64,000 nucleotides of DNA from Glycine soja (GCF_004193775.1 NC_041019.1:32057280-32121279); one strand, 5' to 3'; counted from the first letter of the stretch, positions 11,099 through 24,628 are shown. Notes: generated by a model from the sequence alone, not told the origin. A program made the numbers and translations.

Positions 11099-12600
11099 AT
11101 GACTAGAGGCAATCCATCTGACTTACAACCCTTTGATCCTGAGATAGATAGGACATTTCATAGATTAGTTAGACAACATTTAGTACCTTTTGAGCATTCT
11201 GTTATTGGTGATTTTGAGCATTATAGTTTTGAACATTTTGATTTTGCATATTCTAAGAACATGGCACAACCTCCACCCTGTGAGAGGACTCTAAGGGAAA
11301 TGGCTGCACCTGATTTCACCTACGAAAGCTTGTGCATCCAATACCCTGATGAGGATGTCCCATATGTTCTTAAAACTGGACTGATCCATTTGCTTCCAAA
11401 GTTTCATGGCCTTGCAAGTGAAGACCCACACAAGCATCTGAAAGAATTCCATATTGTCTGCTCCACCATGAAACCACCAGATGTCCAAGAAGATCACATA
11501 TTTCTGAAGGCCTTTCCACAATCTTTAGAGGGAGTGGCAAAGGACTGGCTATATTACCTTGCTCCAAGGTCCATCACGAGCTGGGATGATCTCAAGAGAA
11601 TATTCTTAGAAATATTTTTCCCTGCTTCCAGGACCACGACCATCAGAAAGGATATTTCAGGTATTAGACAACTCAGTGGAGAGAACCTATATGAATACTG
11701 GGAGAGATTTAAGAAATTTTGTGCCAGTTGCCTCACCACCAGATTTCAGAGCAGCTTCTTCTCTAATATTTTTATGAAAGACTCAGCAACATGGAGAGAA
11801 GTATGATAGATGCTGCCAGTGGTGGAGCCCTTGGAGACATGACCCTTGCTGAAGCCAGAAATTTAATTGAGAAGATGGCTTCAAACTCCCAGCAATTTAG
11901 TGCCAGAAGTGATGCTATTGTCATTAGAGGAGTGCATGAAGTAGCCACAAATTCATTAGGTGAGACTAAGAAGCTTGAAGGTAAACTAGATGCCTTGGTT
12001 AACCTGGTAACCCAACTGGCCATGAATAAAAAATTTGCACCTGTTGCCAGACTTTGTGGTTTATGCTCCTCTCCCGACCACCACACAGACCATTGCCCTT
12101 TTGTGCAACAATCTGAAGCAATTGAACAGCCTGAAGCTTATGCTGCAAACATCTACAACAGACCTCCTCAACCTCAGTAGCAAAATCAGCCACAACAGAA
12201 TAATTATGACCTCTCCAGCAATAGGTACAATCCCGGATGGAGGAATCATCCCAACCTTAGATGGTCGAATCCTTCACAACAGCAGCAGCAACAACAACAA
12301 CCTTATTTTCAAAATGTTGCTGGCCCAAGCAGACCATACGTTCCTCCACCAATCCAGCAGCAACAACAACAACAACCCCAGAAACAACAAATAGTTAAGG
12401 CCCCTCCGCAACCTTCCCTTGAAGAACTTGTGAGGCAAATGACTATGCAAAACATGCAGTTTCAACAAGAGACCAAAGCCTCCATTCAGAGCTTAACTAA
12501 TCAGATGTGACAGTTGGCTACACAGTTAAATCAACAACAATCCCAGAATTTTGATAGATTACCTTCTTAATCTGTCCAGAATCCCAAAAATATGAGTGCC
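11099..12600 (+). pseudogene. Element A gag
   Basis: The frame opens MTRGNPSDLQ and carries the Athila gag domain (motifs KFHGLASEDPHKHL, EGVAKDWLYYL and ENLYEYWERFKKFCASC). A frameshift near 11780 moves the reading frame. The second part holds a complete CCHC zinc knuckle, CGLCSSPDHHTDHC (about 12054-12095), and a Gln-rich tail encoded by CAG/CAA runs (12280-12390). In-frame stops follow at 12178, about 12508 and about 12568. Gag would form the particle and package RNA. Element G carries a homologous, differently broken copy. Confidence 0.85.
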
Positions 12601-12623
12601 ATTACATTGAGGTTAGGAAAGCA

Positions 12624-14741
12624 GTGTCAAGGACCTCAACCAGTAGCATCTTCTCATCCGCCAATGAACCTGCCCAACCTCACTCTACTCCAGAAAAAGA
12701 TGATGACAAAAATTTAAAGAGTAAGTTACCTAACAATTTCTATGCAGGTGAATCTAAAGAGAAGCAGCATATCCCTCTTCCATTCCCTCCAAGAGCAATT
12801 TCCAACAAAAAAATGGATGAGGTAGAGAAGGAGATCTTGGAAACATTTAGGAAAGTAGAGATAAACATACCTCTGCTGGATGCAATAAAGCAAATTCCAA
12901 GATATGCTAAATTCTTGAAGGAGCTGTGCACTGATAAGCGGAAGCTTAAAGGAAGTGAAAGAATTAGTATGGGCAGAAATGTCTCCGCATTGATTGGTAA
13001 ATCTGTTCCTCAAATCCCTGAAAAATGTAAAGATCCAGGTACATTCAGCATACCTTGTATTATAGGGAATAATAAGTTTGACAATGCCATGCTAGATTTA
13101 GGAGCTTATGTTAGTGTTATGCCTCTGTCTACTTTTAATTCTCTATCTCTAGGTCCTTTGCAGTCAACTGATGTGGTAATTCATTTAGCAAACAGAACAG
13201 TTGCCTATCCTGCTGGTTTCATAGAGGATGTCTTAGTTAGAGTTGGTGAGCTGATTTTCCCTGTTGATTTTTATATTTTAAATATGGAGGAGGGATTTTC
13301 TAAAGGATCAGTTCCCATCATTCTAGGCAAACCTTTTATGAAAACTGCTAGAACTAAGATAGATGTATATGCAGGCACACTGTCTATGGAGTTTGGTGAT
13401 ATAACTGTTCATTTTAATATTCTTGATGCTATGAAACACCCATCTAAAGATCTTTCTGTATTTCGTGTTGAAATAATTGACCATATTGTTGATGAATACA
13501 TGACTGATCTTCATTCTAATCTGCATGCCTGTCACTCTTCATGCATTGAATCTGAATTTGTGCTTGATCATATGTTTGAATTTGATGCTGAGAGTGAATC
13601 TGAATTTGATATTGATTACATGTCTGGTGATGTTTTACCTCTTGAGATTGATTTTATAGAGTCAGATATCACTAACCATGTTTCAGGAAGTACGCATACC
13701 TCTGACTTTCTTTATGAGGTACAGGCTGAGAAACCATCTCTTTCTACCACTATCCAGCCATCCACACCAGAATTGAAGCCTCTGCCATCAAATTTAAAAT
13801 ATGCTTACTTGGATGATAGCAAAAGTTTTCCAGTAACTATATCTGCCTCCCTTGTTGATGAGCAAGAGGAGAAGTTGTTATCAGTTCTCAAGAAGCATAA
13901 GAAGGCTATAGGCTGGACCGTGGCGGACATTCCTGGTATTAGCCCATCGACATGTATGCATCGAATAAATTTAGAAGATGGGGCTAAACCAGTAAGACAG
14001 CCACAGAGAAGAATCAACCCGGTGATTCTTGATGTAGTGAAGAAGGAGGTAACCAAGCTTTTGCAAGCTGGAATCATTTATCCTATCTCCGACAGCCAAT
14101 GGATGAGTCCCGTCCAGGTAGTTCCAAAGAAAACCGGCCTCACCGTGATAAAAAATAAGAAGGAGGAGCTGATTCCTACTCGAGTGCAGAACAGTTGGAG
14201 AGTATGCATCTACTATAGGAGGCTGAACTAGGTTACCAAAAAGGACCATTTTCCACTGCCATTCATTGACTAGATGCTTGAACGCCTGGCAGGTAAATCT
14301 CACTACTGTTTCCTTGATGGTTTTTCTGGCTATATGCAAATCACTATTGCTCCTGAGGATCAAGAAAAAATCACATTCACCTGCCCCTTCGACACTTTTG
14401 CCTATAGGAGGATGCCTTTCAGCCTATGCAATGCCCCTGGTACCTTCCAGCGGTGCATGATTAGTATTTTTAGTGATTTTTTAGAAAATTTCATAGAGGT
14501 GTTTATGGATGATTTCACTGTATATGGATCCTCTTTTGATGATTGTTTGGATAGTCTGGAAAAGGTTTTGAATAGATGCACTGAAACTAACCTTGTTCTT
14601 AATTTTGAAAAATGTCATTTTATGGTTGAGCAAGGTATAGTTTTAAGCGACATTATTTCCAATAAGGGCATTGAAGTAGATCCTGCAAAAAAATTTGTTA
14701 TTTCACAATTGCCTTACCCCTCTTGTGTGCAAGAGGTGTGA
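12624..14741 (+). pseudogene. Element A protease and reverse transcriptase
   Basis: The frame holds the conserved 'KEILETFRKVEINIPLLD' block, an aspartic protease with the DLGA active-site motif (near 13093) and 'IILGKPFM' later. An acidic linker follows, then RT from about 13900 with the catalytic box FMDDF (about 14507) in place of the more usual YVDD. In-frame stops fall at 14229-14231, 14271-14273 and 14739-14741. The two TAGs stand where element G has CAG codons and the TGA where G has a CGT, so two are single C-to-T changes and the third needs one further change. Without the stops this would be one polyprotein segment. Confidence 0.85.
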
Positions 14742-16546
14742 TCTTTTCTTGGTCATGCAGGATTCTACAGGCGCTTTATATGAGATTTTAGCAAAGTAGC
14801 CCTTCCACTATCCAACTTGTTGCAAAAGGAGGTGGAGTTTGACTTTAATGATAAATGCAAAGAGGCTTTTGATTGCCTCAAAAGAGCATTGACTACCACC
14901 CCTATCATCCAGGCACCTGACTGGACAGCCCCTTTTGAGCTTATGTGTGATGCATCAAATTATGCATTGGGGGCTGTCCTTGTTCAGAAAATTGATAAAT
15001 TGCCTAGGGTGATATATTATGCTTCTAGGACTTTAGATGCTGCCCAAGCGAATTATACTACTATTGAGAAAGAGCTACTAGCCATAGTTTTTGCTCTTGA
15101 AAAATTTCGTTCTTATTTGCTTGGTACTCGCATTATTGTTTATACTGACCATGCAGCTTTAAAGTAGTTGTTGTAGAAGGCTGATTCAAAGCGTAGGTTG
15201 ATCCGATGGATGCTCTGGCTCCAAGATTTTGACTTGGAGATCCGTGATAGGAGCGGAGCACAAAATTTAGTTGCTGATCATTTGAGTCGGATCGAACATG
15301 TGTTTGATGAGGGCTCACCCATTCGGGATGATTTCCCGGATGATCATTTATATATATTGTATAGTATTTCTGATTCTCTTTCTACTCCCTGGTTTGCTAA
15401 CATTGTCAATTATTTAGTTGCTTCTGTTTTTCCTCCCTTAGCATCTAAGGCTCAAAAAGATAAAATTAAAAGTGATGTTAAGCATTTTATTTGGGATGAC
15501 CCCTACTTGTGGAAATTGTGCAGTGATCAGGTCATTAGACGATGCATTCCAGATCATGAGACTGACTCAGTCCTGCAGTTCTGTCATTCTTCCGCACCGG
15601 GAGGTCATCTGGGTGTTCAAAGGATAGCTCACAAAGTGCTTGACTGTGGCTTTTACTGGCCCACCATCTTTAAAGATGCTTGGAAGATTTGTAGCACTTG
15701 TCAGCAGTGTCAGAGAGCAGGAAGTGCACTTACATGGCGACAACAAATGCCTCAGCAACCTATGCTATTTTGTGAGGTGTTTGATGTCTGGGGTATAGAT
15801 TTCATGGGCCCTTTTCCTGTATCTTTTGGTAATGTTTACATTCTCCTTGCAGTTGATTATGTTTCAAAATGGGTGGAAGCCAAGCCCACTAGAACTAATG
15901 ATGCTAAGGTTGTTGTAGATTTTGTCAAATCTAATCTGTTTTGCAGGTTTGGAGTATCTAAAGCAATCGTTAGTGATCAAGGAACCCATTTTTGCAACAA
16001 ATTAATGCATGCCTTGCTTAAAAAGTATGGGGTTGTCCACAGGGTATCCACACCATACCACCCCCCAAACCAATGGACAGGCAGGAATTTCTAATAGGGA
16101 GATCAAGAGAATTTTAGAGAAGATTGTGCAGCCAAGCAGGAAAGATTGGAGTACCAGGCTAGATGATGCTCTTGGGCACATAGGACTGCCTACAAAGCAC
16201 CCATAGGAATGTCTCCTTATCGGGTTGTCTTTGGAAAGGCATGTCATCTTCCAGTGCAGATTGAGCACAAAGCATACTAGGTAGTGAAGACCTGTAACTT
16301 CTCTATGGATCAAGCTGGTGAGGAAAGAAAGTTGCAACTGAGTGAGTTAGATGAGATCCGCCTAGAAGCATATGAGAATGCCAAGTTCTACAAAGAAAAG
16401 ACCAAGAAGTTCCATGATAGCATGATAATTAAGAAGGACTTCATGGTTGGGCAAAAAGTGTTATTGTATAATTCTAAGCTTGGACTCATGAGTGGTAAGT
16501 TGAGGTCTAAGTGGATTGGTCCTTTTGTTGTTACTAATGTCTTTTC
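14742..16546 (+). pseudogene. Element A RNase H and integrase
   Basis: The same frame continues through a TGA near 14781 into RNase H (motifs [23 protein letters not shown] and VYTDHAAL). It then crosses two TAGs near 15165-15176 and enters integrase: the zinc-binding HHCC region (two His near 15590-15610, CSTCQQC near 15690) and the catalytic core with Asp in WGIDFMGP (about 15793) and in SDQGTHF (about 15975). A frameshift in the C-run near 16057 puts the catalytic Glu region in another frame. The C-terminal segment ([11 protein letters not shown] and KWIGPFVV) is back in the first frame from 16284. Confidence 0.85.
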
Positions 16547-18041
16547 CTATCTCCTTCTTTACTTTTATTACATTTGTCCGATTCTATTTGATGGTTTAAT
16601 TGCTTTTAATCTTTTAATTGTGCTACATTGAGGACAATGTGTTGTTTAAGTATGGGGGGGAGTGTGTTCTTTGGTTTTGGTTTTGTTAGTTGTGTTAAAT
16701 TAGTTTAATTTTGTTAGTTTTGTTGGGTTCTAGTTTAATTTTGTTAGTTTTGTTGTGTTAAATTTGCATGTTTGTCTTTGAATTATAGGATATGCTCAAG
16801 TAATGGGTAATTGTTCTGAAAATAAAAGTCTCTTGACATTTTGTGATTTGAAATCCTTGTTTTTCCTCTACATGTCATGATAGTTTTGAAAGCTCAATTT
16901 GAAAGTGATAAGTTTACCTTTGTGAGAATTTGAGCCATCCATCATCATAATCTTCTGGTGTGTTTTGCCCCATTGATTACCTGCACAATAGCCTTGGCTT
17001 GATTCTTGTTGATGCTTCCTAATTCACATGCATATTTGGAAATGATTTAGGCAATTTTGTTCTTATAAACTTCTAGCCAAATGGAATTACCTTGAATTAA
17101 TTCCTTTGATAGCCCCTTTGAGCCTATGTTCCCCTTTCTTTGTTTTGAAGCTCATTACAAGCCTTAAGTGAAAAACCATGATATCACCTTACCCTTAAGG
17201 AATTTTGGAGCTTTGGAATTGTTTTGGGAATAAGTTGGGAATAAGTGTGGTGGGGGTATGTTTCATTGGAAGATATAATTTTTTGCCATGCTTAATGTTT
17301 TATTTTGGCCATGCTTGATGTATCTGTATATTGCCTAGTTCTTGCTTTAATCTTCAATTTCATACTGTTCAATCGAAAAAAAAAATCAGAAAAAAAAAAT
17401 TTCAGTTTCTGCAAATTCGTACTATTCAAGAAAAAAAAAGAGTAGAAAAGAAGTGAAGTTGAATAAATGAGGTCTTGTTATGAGGACTTGATTTGGGAGC
17501 CTTGGTTGATTTTGTTGATATTAGAGGGTTTGAGTTTACTGCTTGTACTTAATTTCCACTTATTCCCCATTGCTCCTCTACTCCTTTGGGATTTAGCTAC
17601 TCATTCCATATTCTTCTTCCCTACCTTGTCCTTAGCCCCATTACAACCTTTAAAGACCTTTTGATCCTCATGTGCATGTGTTTGTCAAGTTGTTGTCAAT
17701 TTTATAATTTTGCCAAGTCTATGTGGTGTTCGTCTTCATGGGTGCTTCGAGAGTAAACAGTAGCCTAGACACTTGAGAGATAGAGTGTATATCTTGTGAG
17801 GCTTTATCACTTTTCATTATTGAGCTGATTAACTATTTTGCCATGATTGGGTTGCTTGGATGATTTTCATGAATGTCTTGACTCTTTGGATCTCTTCATG
17901 TTAGATGTTACCCATTCCTTTCATTCCTTGATGTTCATTGAGAAATATGCAAATGTTTTGTCTGTCTCTCTTTGATATCCTTGGATTTTTTTCTTTATTT
18001 CATTTTGCCCAAGAGTGCAAAAGGCTAAGTATGGGGGGTTT
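16547..18041 (+). other. Element A 3' noncoding region with two polypurine-like tracts
   Basis: No env-like ORF is present. A first tract, AAGTATGGGGGGGAG, lies at about 16649-16663 just after pol and follows a 'TTGAGGACAATG' motif. A second, AAGTATGGGGGGTTT, is directly before the 3' LTR. The middle holds A-rich runs at 17378-17445. The 65-codon frame at 17467 has no recognisable similarity. Confidence 0.6.
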
Positions 18042-19373
<1,332 letters not shown>

Positions 19374-19397
19374 CTAACTTTCCAAATAAAAAGAAGT

Positions 19398-19415
19398 TCC
19401 CCGGAAACGGCGTCA
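19398..19415 (-). other. Primer binding site of element E (tRNA-Asp type)
   Basis: The minus strand reads TGACGCCGTTTCCGGGGA, differing at two positions from the perfect complement of the tRNA-Asp 3' end. It lies six bases inside the E 5' LTR and fixes the minus-strand orientation of E. The adjoining leader (19274-19397) holds nothing else that I recognise. Confidence 0.75.
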
Positions 19416-19421
19416 AAAACT

Positions 19422-20830
19422 TGTTCAAACCTGGCTAGTGCACCGGATCATGCAAGTAGTATAAAATGGTAAGAATCGAGTATCGAACTCTCGGGGAACT
19501 TATGTTACTTGGTAAAGCTATATTCAGTGAATATCTAGTATGAAAAGAGATGTGTCAACTATGCACAGGTATGTAAACTAACTATTAAAAGGAAAATCAT
19601 GTGAGTAATGATCTGTAAAGACAAGTAGACAACACGTTGGTCTTCCTATTAGGTTCCTGATGTTAAAAGGATATTCTCTACTTAACAATGCTCATGTGTT
19701 CTATGGTGTCTCCTGAAATGCTAAACCCCAATTTCTCATGATAGTCTAGCCTAATCCTGATAAAGCATCATCCTCAGATTCCTCTTGTTGGACTAAACTC
19801 GACCAGAACCGCATTAAGACAAACATACAAACAACTAGGTTACCGTACCCCGATCCCTCGTGATAATACAATAAACTAGCCCTGACCTATCAAGTTCTAA
19901 GAATTATACCATTTTCACTGTTGAATGATCCTAACAAAGCATGCATCTACGTGATCAAGGCAAAAAGCACACTGAAATGACGTACTGATAGCACAAAGAA
20001 CACACAAAACATCATTAAATAGATATACAAGTATTTACATCAAGTACCTACAAGGAAGAACCAATATAGGATTTAGCTCTCTATAACTGGGAAGCTTCCT
20101 TTACAACAAAGAGAAGAGAAAAATCAAGGATTAATGAAATACAAGTAGTGGAGATGTCTCCTCCACCTCTAGAACCTCACAATCACTCACAGACTCATCT
20201 CATACTCTCAGGATGGCTTTCTCTTCTCGCTCAGTTCTCTGCCAGTGTTCTCACAACAAAAGCTCTCAAAATTCTCAGGAACTTGGACCTTTCTCTCTCT
20301 AGAAATCTCTAAACATGCAAAAGCTTCGAGAATTGCCCAAACTTCCTCTCCATTTATGATTTCAGGCTTAAATAGGTGGCCTTGTTGGTGCTTGCGTGCT
20401 TAGTGCAACTCTGGCTTGCTTAGCGCGCATTAGTGAATTTTGGCTTATCGCTCTTCTTTTTGCTCAGCGGATGGACTCAAGCAGTGCACTTAGCGGGATT
20501 AGCCCTTGCTCAACGAACATGAACAACTCATCCTTCTTCCAGATTCTTCCTCGTGCTCAGCCAAAGGAGTGTTGCGCTCAGCGGATGACTCACTAAGCTA
20601 GAAGATTGGCTTAGCGAGCGGATGAAAATCAGCACTTCACAAACTTGCCTAACTAACCTGAAATTGAGAGGAAATGATTATTAAACACACAAAATGGGAG
20701 TACTAAGTATTTATTACCTATCTTTAACAAAAAGTAATTACAACACTGCAAAATAACCATAAATTGGAGGAGTTTGATACAATTTACACAGGTTTTATAC
20801 ACAAAAGTTAGTTGTATTCATCGACTAATA
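19422..20830 (-). repeat. 5' LTR of element E
   Basis: About 1.41 kb. Read on the minus strand it starts at 20830 and ends ..GAACA at 19422. It matches 1-1306 and carries GCTTAGC/CTCAGCG motifs at 20395-20625, including one pair missing from the other LTR. Small substitutions separate the copies, so E is older than A, which is nested in it. Confidence 0.85.
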
Positions 20831-21190
20831 GTTATTTGTGTTTGGATCCTGTGATGATCTCGAACCGTGTGTTTGTGAGAGTAAATGGCTAGGTGGATTG
20901 TTTAAAGGAACCTCATGCTGGAGGACGTTGGGACACAATGTTTTGATAGGATGTGACATTATGTTGTTCCGCTACTTGTTTTCCTTTTGTAGAAAAAAAA
21001 ATCGATGGCTTATTTTGGGCTAAAGTTGGTTTTATACCCTTATTTGATAAGTTTTTAATTTGATGATTAACGTGTATATGAACCTTTTACCTATGTGAAC
21101 TCTTTTATTCTTAGAAAAGAAAATCTCTTTTATGTAATTCTGCATTTTCATATATTTTATTATATAAATATGTATATCGGGTAGAGGGTG
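20831..21190. other. Unassigned sequence between element E and the copia remnant
   Basis: I recognise no coding similarity, repeat or terminus. The 61-codon frame at 20838 on the plus strand is not convincing. It may be the pre-insertion host sequence or the tail of an older element. Confidence 0.4.
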
Positions 21191-22283
21191 TCATATAGGA
21201 GTCTTCATAAATTGCAAGAGTTTATTGACAACAAAGGCTACATTCAGGTAGGTGATGGATAAGTAATGAAGTGAGCCTTTGATGCTGCGATAAGAGGTGA
21301 CATCACATGTGGAGTCATCTCCAACAAAGCTAAGAGAGCAAGAAGTGGACAGAGGTGTGCAAATAGGCTTGGCATCAACCATAGAAGCTTTCTGCAGTAG
21401 TTCACGCATGTAATGATGTTGTGTCATGAATATACCATATTGTGACAGTAATGGCTCAACACCAAGGAAGTGACTTAGGGTTCCTAGGTCTTTGAGGGAG
21501 AATTTCTTAGCAATGGCACATTTAAAGGTGATAAGAAAATGGAAATTATTACCAATGAGAAGAAGATCATCCATGTACCCCAAAAAATATACAGTAACAG
21601 AACCTTACTTGTAGATGAAAAAAGAAGAATTAGACCTAGAGTTGAAGAATCCATAGGATACCAAAAATGATTTAAGCTCATTGTACCATACCGGCGAAGT
21701 TTGTTTGAGACCACACATGGCTTTATGTAGTTTACAAACATGTTGGGGAAAGTTAGAATGAACAACGCCTATCGATTGAGATATGTAGACCTCCTCAGTC
21801 AATGTTCCATATAAGAAGGCTAACATCCATTTGGCTAAGAGTCTAGCAATTTGAGATGGCAATGCAGAGCACAAGTTTGATGGTTTGAGGCTTAATGGCT
21901 GGACTAAAGGTTTCCTTAAAATCAATGCCCGAACATTAATGAAACCCTTTAGCAACTAGCTTGGCTTTGTAACGAGCAATGGAACCATCCAGATTTTATT
22001 TCAATCGGAACCCCCACTTGTGATTAATGATGTTGAAATGAGGTTAAGGCGGGACAAGAGACCACATACCATTATCCATTAAAGCTGTAAACTCATTAGA
22101 CATGGCTTGTTTCCATCCAACATGTTGGAGAGCCTTAGACACATACGTTGGTTCCACAAAGGGTGGAATGTGATATTTAGTTATTGAGAACAAATTCTTG
22201 GGTTTAGAGATATCCACTTTTCCTTGATTGATCATTGGGTGAGTTGGTTTGATGGTAGTTGGAGATGTCGGAGGAGTAGCCAC
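21191..22283 (-). pseudogene. Copia reverse transcriptase fragment
   Basis: The start of the RVT_2-type domain is seen at 22160-22044 (motifs GWKQAMSNEFTALMDNG and WSLVPP). The middle follows through 21955-21605 with frameshifts and stops (TLTEEVYISQ, KLHKAMCGLKQTSPVWY), and the catalytic YMDD box sits at 21583-21572. The last recognisable part is the segment around YRSIKGSLHYL, ending at 21191 just before RNase H would start. There it abuts unrelated DNA, so the 3' end was lost by deletion. Confidence 0.85.
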
Positions 22284-22535
22284 TGTGGAAGCAATGCTTT
22301 CCAAGATTATTTTGATGATGCCAAAGACTCAAGTCAAGAATCAAAGAGTCCTTCAATCAAAGCAAGTTTCAAGAATCAAAGAGTCATTCAATCAAGATTC
22401 AAGATTCAAGTAAAGAATCAAGAGAAGACTCAATTAAGATACGTATTAAAAGAGTTTTTCAAAATATTGAATAACACAATTTTGTTCAAAAGAATTTTTT
22501 CAAAGAAAAATCTTTTGCCAAGAGTTTTACTCTTT

Positions 22536-22842
22536 GGTAATCGATTACTAGAATGTAGTAATCGATTACCAGTAGCCAACATTCTTTTCAAACTGATTTA
22601 CAAAGTTGTAATCGATTACCATAATCATGTAATCGATTACCAATGTTTTAAAATGTTAGATTTCAAATTTCAAGAGTCATAACTTGTGATAAAACATTTT
22701 CAAATCATTTCAAACTTGTGTAATCGATTACACAATACTTGTAATCAATTACCCGTATTTCTAAACGCTGGTTTTCAAATTTAAATATGAAGAGTCACAT
22801 CTGTTGATGTGTAATCAATTACACTACAATGGTAATAGATTA
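22536..22842. promoter_or_regulatory. Four pairs of TAATCGATTA-type palindromes in LTR 1
   Basis: Centres lie after bases 22542/22563, 22613/22634, 22725/22746 and 22816/22837. Every pair is exactly 21 bp apart while the distance between pairs varies (50, 91 and 70 bp). Later members are degenerate (TAATCAATTA, TAATAGATTA). The block is about 230-530 bp upstream of the TATA box. Binding by a dimeric or paired factor is inferred. Confidence 0.65.
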
Positions 22843-23065
22843 TCAGTGACTTATTTTGAAAATTAAATTACCAAAAGTCACAATTTTTAAAGTGACTAGT
22901 TTCTGAAGATTTTTCAAAAGTCACAACCTTTAAAGTGACTAGTTTTCAAAAGATTCACAACTTTTAAAGTGACTAGCTTTCAAAAGAGTCACAACTTTTA
23001 CAAAGTGACTAGTTTTGAAGAAATTGCCAAGAGTCATAAACTTTTAACTTGAGTCATCAAATGAC

Positions 23066-23073
23066 TATAAATA
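23066..23073 (+). promoter_or_regulatory. TATA box of LTR 1
   Basis: TATAAATA, followed by the conserved 'TGTGACCATGGCACGAATT'. The same block occurs at 47654-47661 in LTR 2 and, weaker, at 1803-1810 in LTR F. It separates the palindrome-rich U3 from the hairpin-rich R/U5. Confidence 0.65.
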
Positions 23074-23233
23074 TGTGACCATGGCACGAATTTTAAAGTG
23101 ACAACTTTCAGATTTCTTTCATTCATTCAAAGAATTCTTCTAAGAGTTTTTGTTGAAAACTTTCTTTACTCAAGAAAAGTTCATTGGAAAAAAGCTTGTG
23201 TTATTCTTCTTCTTCATTCCTTCTTTCTCTTGC

Positions 23234-23382
23234 CAAAACAATTCAAAGGACTAACCGCCTGAGAATTCTTTTGATTCTTCCTCTTCCCTTTAAACAAAAG
23301 ATTTCAAAGGACTAACCGCCTGAAATATCTTTTGTTTCCCCTTACAAAGATTCAAGGGACTAACCGCCTAAGAATTCTTTGT
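23234..23382 (+). other. First hairpin array of LTR 1 (loop with GGACTAACCGCC)
   Basis: Three units, 23234-23273, 23295-23334 and 23344-23382. Each has A/T-rich arms that pair with small bulges (for example CAAAACAATTC with GAATTCTTTTG) around a loop holding the constant GGACTAACCGCC. Five equivalent units are in LTR 2 (47846-48098). Confidence 0.6.
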
Positions 23383-23416
23383 CTAAAAACATTGGAGGGT
23401 ACATCCTTTTGTGGTA

Positions 23417-23576
23417 CAAGTAGAGCGTACATCTACTTGAGTTGTAATACTCAGAACAAGAGAGGGTACGTCTCTTGTGGATCAGTTCAAGTGGAGGGTA
23501 CATCCAGTTGGTTGTTCAAAGAGAACAAGGGAGGGTGCATCCCTTGTGGATCTTTGCTTGTAAAGGATTTTACAAG
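23417..23576 (+). other. Second hairpin array of LTR 1 (loop GGGTACA)
   Basis: The arms are CAAGTAGA/TCTACTTG (23417-23439), CAAGAGA/TCTCTTG (23457-23477), CAAGTGGA/TCCAGTTG (23488-23510, one mismatch) and CAAGGGA/TCCCTTG (23526-23546). Each encloses a 7-base loop GGGTACA or a one-base variant. A last hairpin, CTTGTAAA/TTTACAAG with loop GGAT, is at 23557-23576. A weaker first unit lies at about 23389-23411. Confidence 0.7.
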
Positions 23577-24628
23577 GTTATTGGAAATCTCAAGAATCGG
23601 TGGTTGCTTGGGGACTGGACGTAGGCTTGGGTTGTGGCCGAACTAGTATAAATCTTGTGTTTGTCTTTCTTCTTCCCCACACTCTTTACTTTTCCACTGT
23701 GTACATTTTATTTTCGCTTTACTTTTGTCTAAGTTATTGTTTTTGTTCTTTACTTTCTCATAACTTAGTAGTAAAGCCTAATTGAATCTAGTAACATTGA
23801 GAAGGATAATTTTTAATTAATCAAGACACATTCATAATTAATTCAACCCCCCTTCTTAAATATTCTGAGGCCACTTGATCCAACAACCACTACAGAGGAC
23901 TGAGGAGAAGATGTGTACACGAGTGAGGGGGCTGTGGAAGCAATGACTTCCAAGATTATTTTGTTGATGCCAAAGAATCAAGAGTTAAGCAAGTTCCAAA
24001 GAATCAGGAGTCAAAAAGCTTCAAGAATCAAGTTATAAAGAATCAAGATTCAAGAATAATCAAGTCTCAAGATTCAATCAAGTTTCAAGAATCAAAATTC
24101 AAGAACAATCAAGATCAAGATTCAAGAATCAAGAGAATACTTAATTAAGATAAGTACTAAATTTTTTTTTTCAAAACATTGAGTAGCACAATAATTTTTC
24201 ACAAAATCTTTTACCAAAGAGTTTTACTCTCTGGTAATCGATTACTAGAAGGTAGTAATCGATTACTAGTAGCCAGCATTGTTTTCAAGACTGATTTACA
24301 AAGCTGTAATTGATTACCATAATCATGTAATCGATTACCAATGTTTTAAAACATTAGATTTCAAATTTCAAGAGTCACAACTAGTGATAAAATATTTTCA
24401 AATCATTTTTAAACTTGTGTAATCGGTTACACAATACGTGTAATCGATTACCAGTGTTTCTAAACATTTTGATTTTCAAATTTAAACATGATGAGTCACA
24501 TCTTTTGATGTGTAATCCATTACACTATAATGGTGTCATACCCTAATTTCGTCCAGGGACCATCTGTTGTTGGGATGCGACCCTCGTTTGACCACTTCGA
24601 GGTACTTGGCACCCATCGTTAGGCAATT

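Larger units (their letters stand above)
22284..23885 (+). mobile_element. Solo LTR 1 (TAATCGATTA family)
   Basis: The 1602-bp sequence starts TGTGGAAGCAATG and ends GATCCAACA. It is flanked by GCCAC (22279-22283) and ACCAC (23886-23890), a 5-bp duplication with one mismatch. Order inside: oligopurine CAAGAATCAAG repeats, four pairs of TAATCGATTA-type palindromes, four AGTCAC...GTGACT dyads (22876-23010), TATA box TATAAATA (23066-23073), two hairpin arrays (23234-23382 and 23417-23576), then the family's shared 3' end. The TATA box fixes the plus orientation. It interrupts the copia linker. Confidence 0.88.

Noticed and set aside
22044..22304. Start codon of a minus-strand gene at 22304
   Set aside because: The first codons lie in solo LTR 1; the real copia frame continues upstream on the other side of the insertions.
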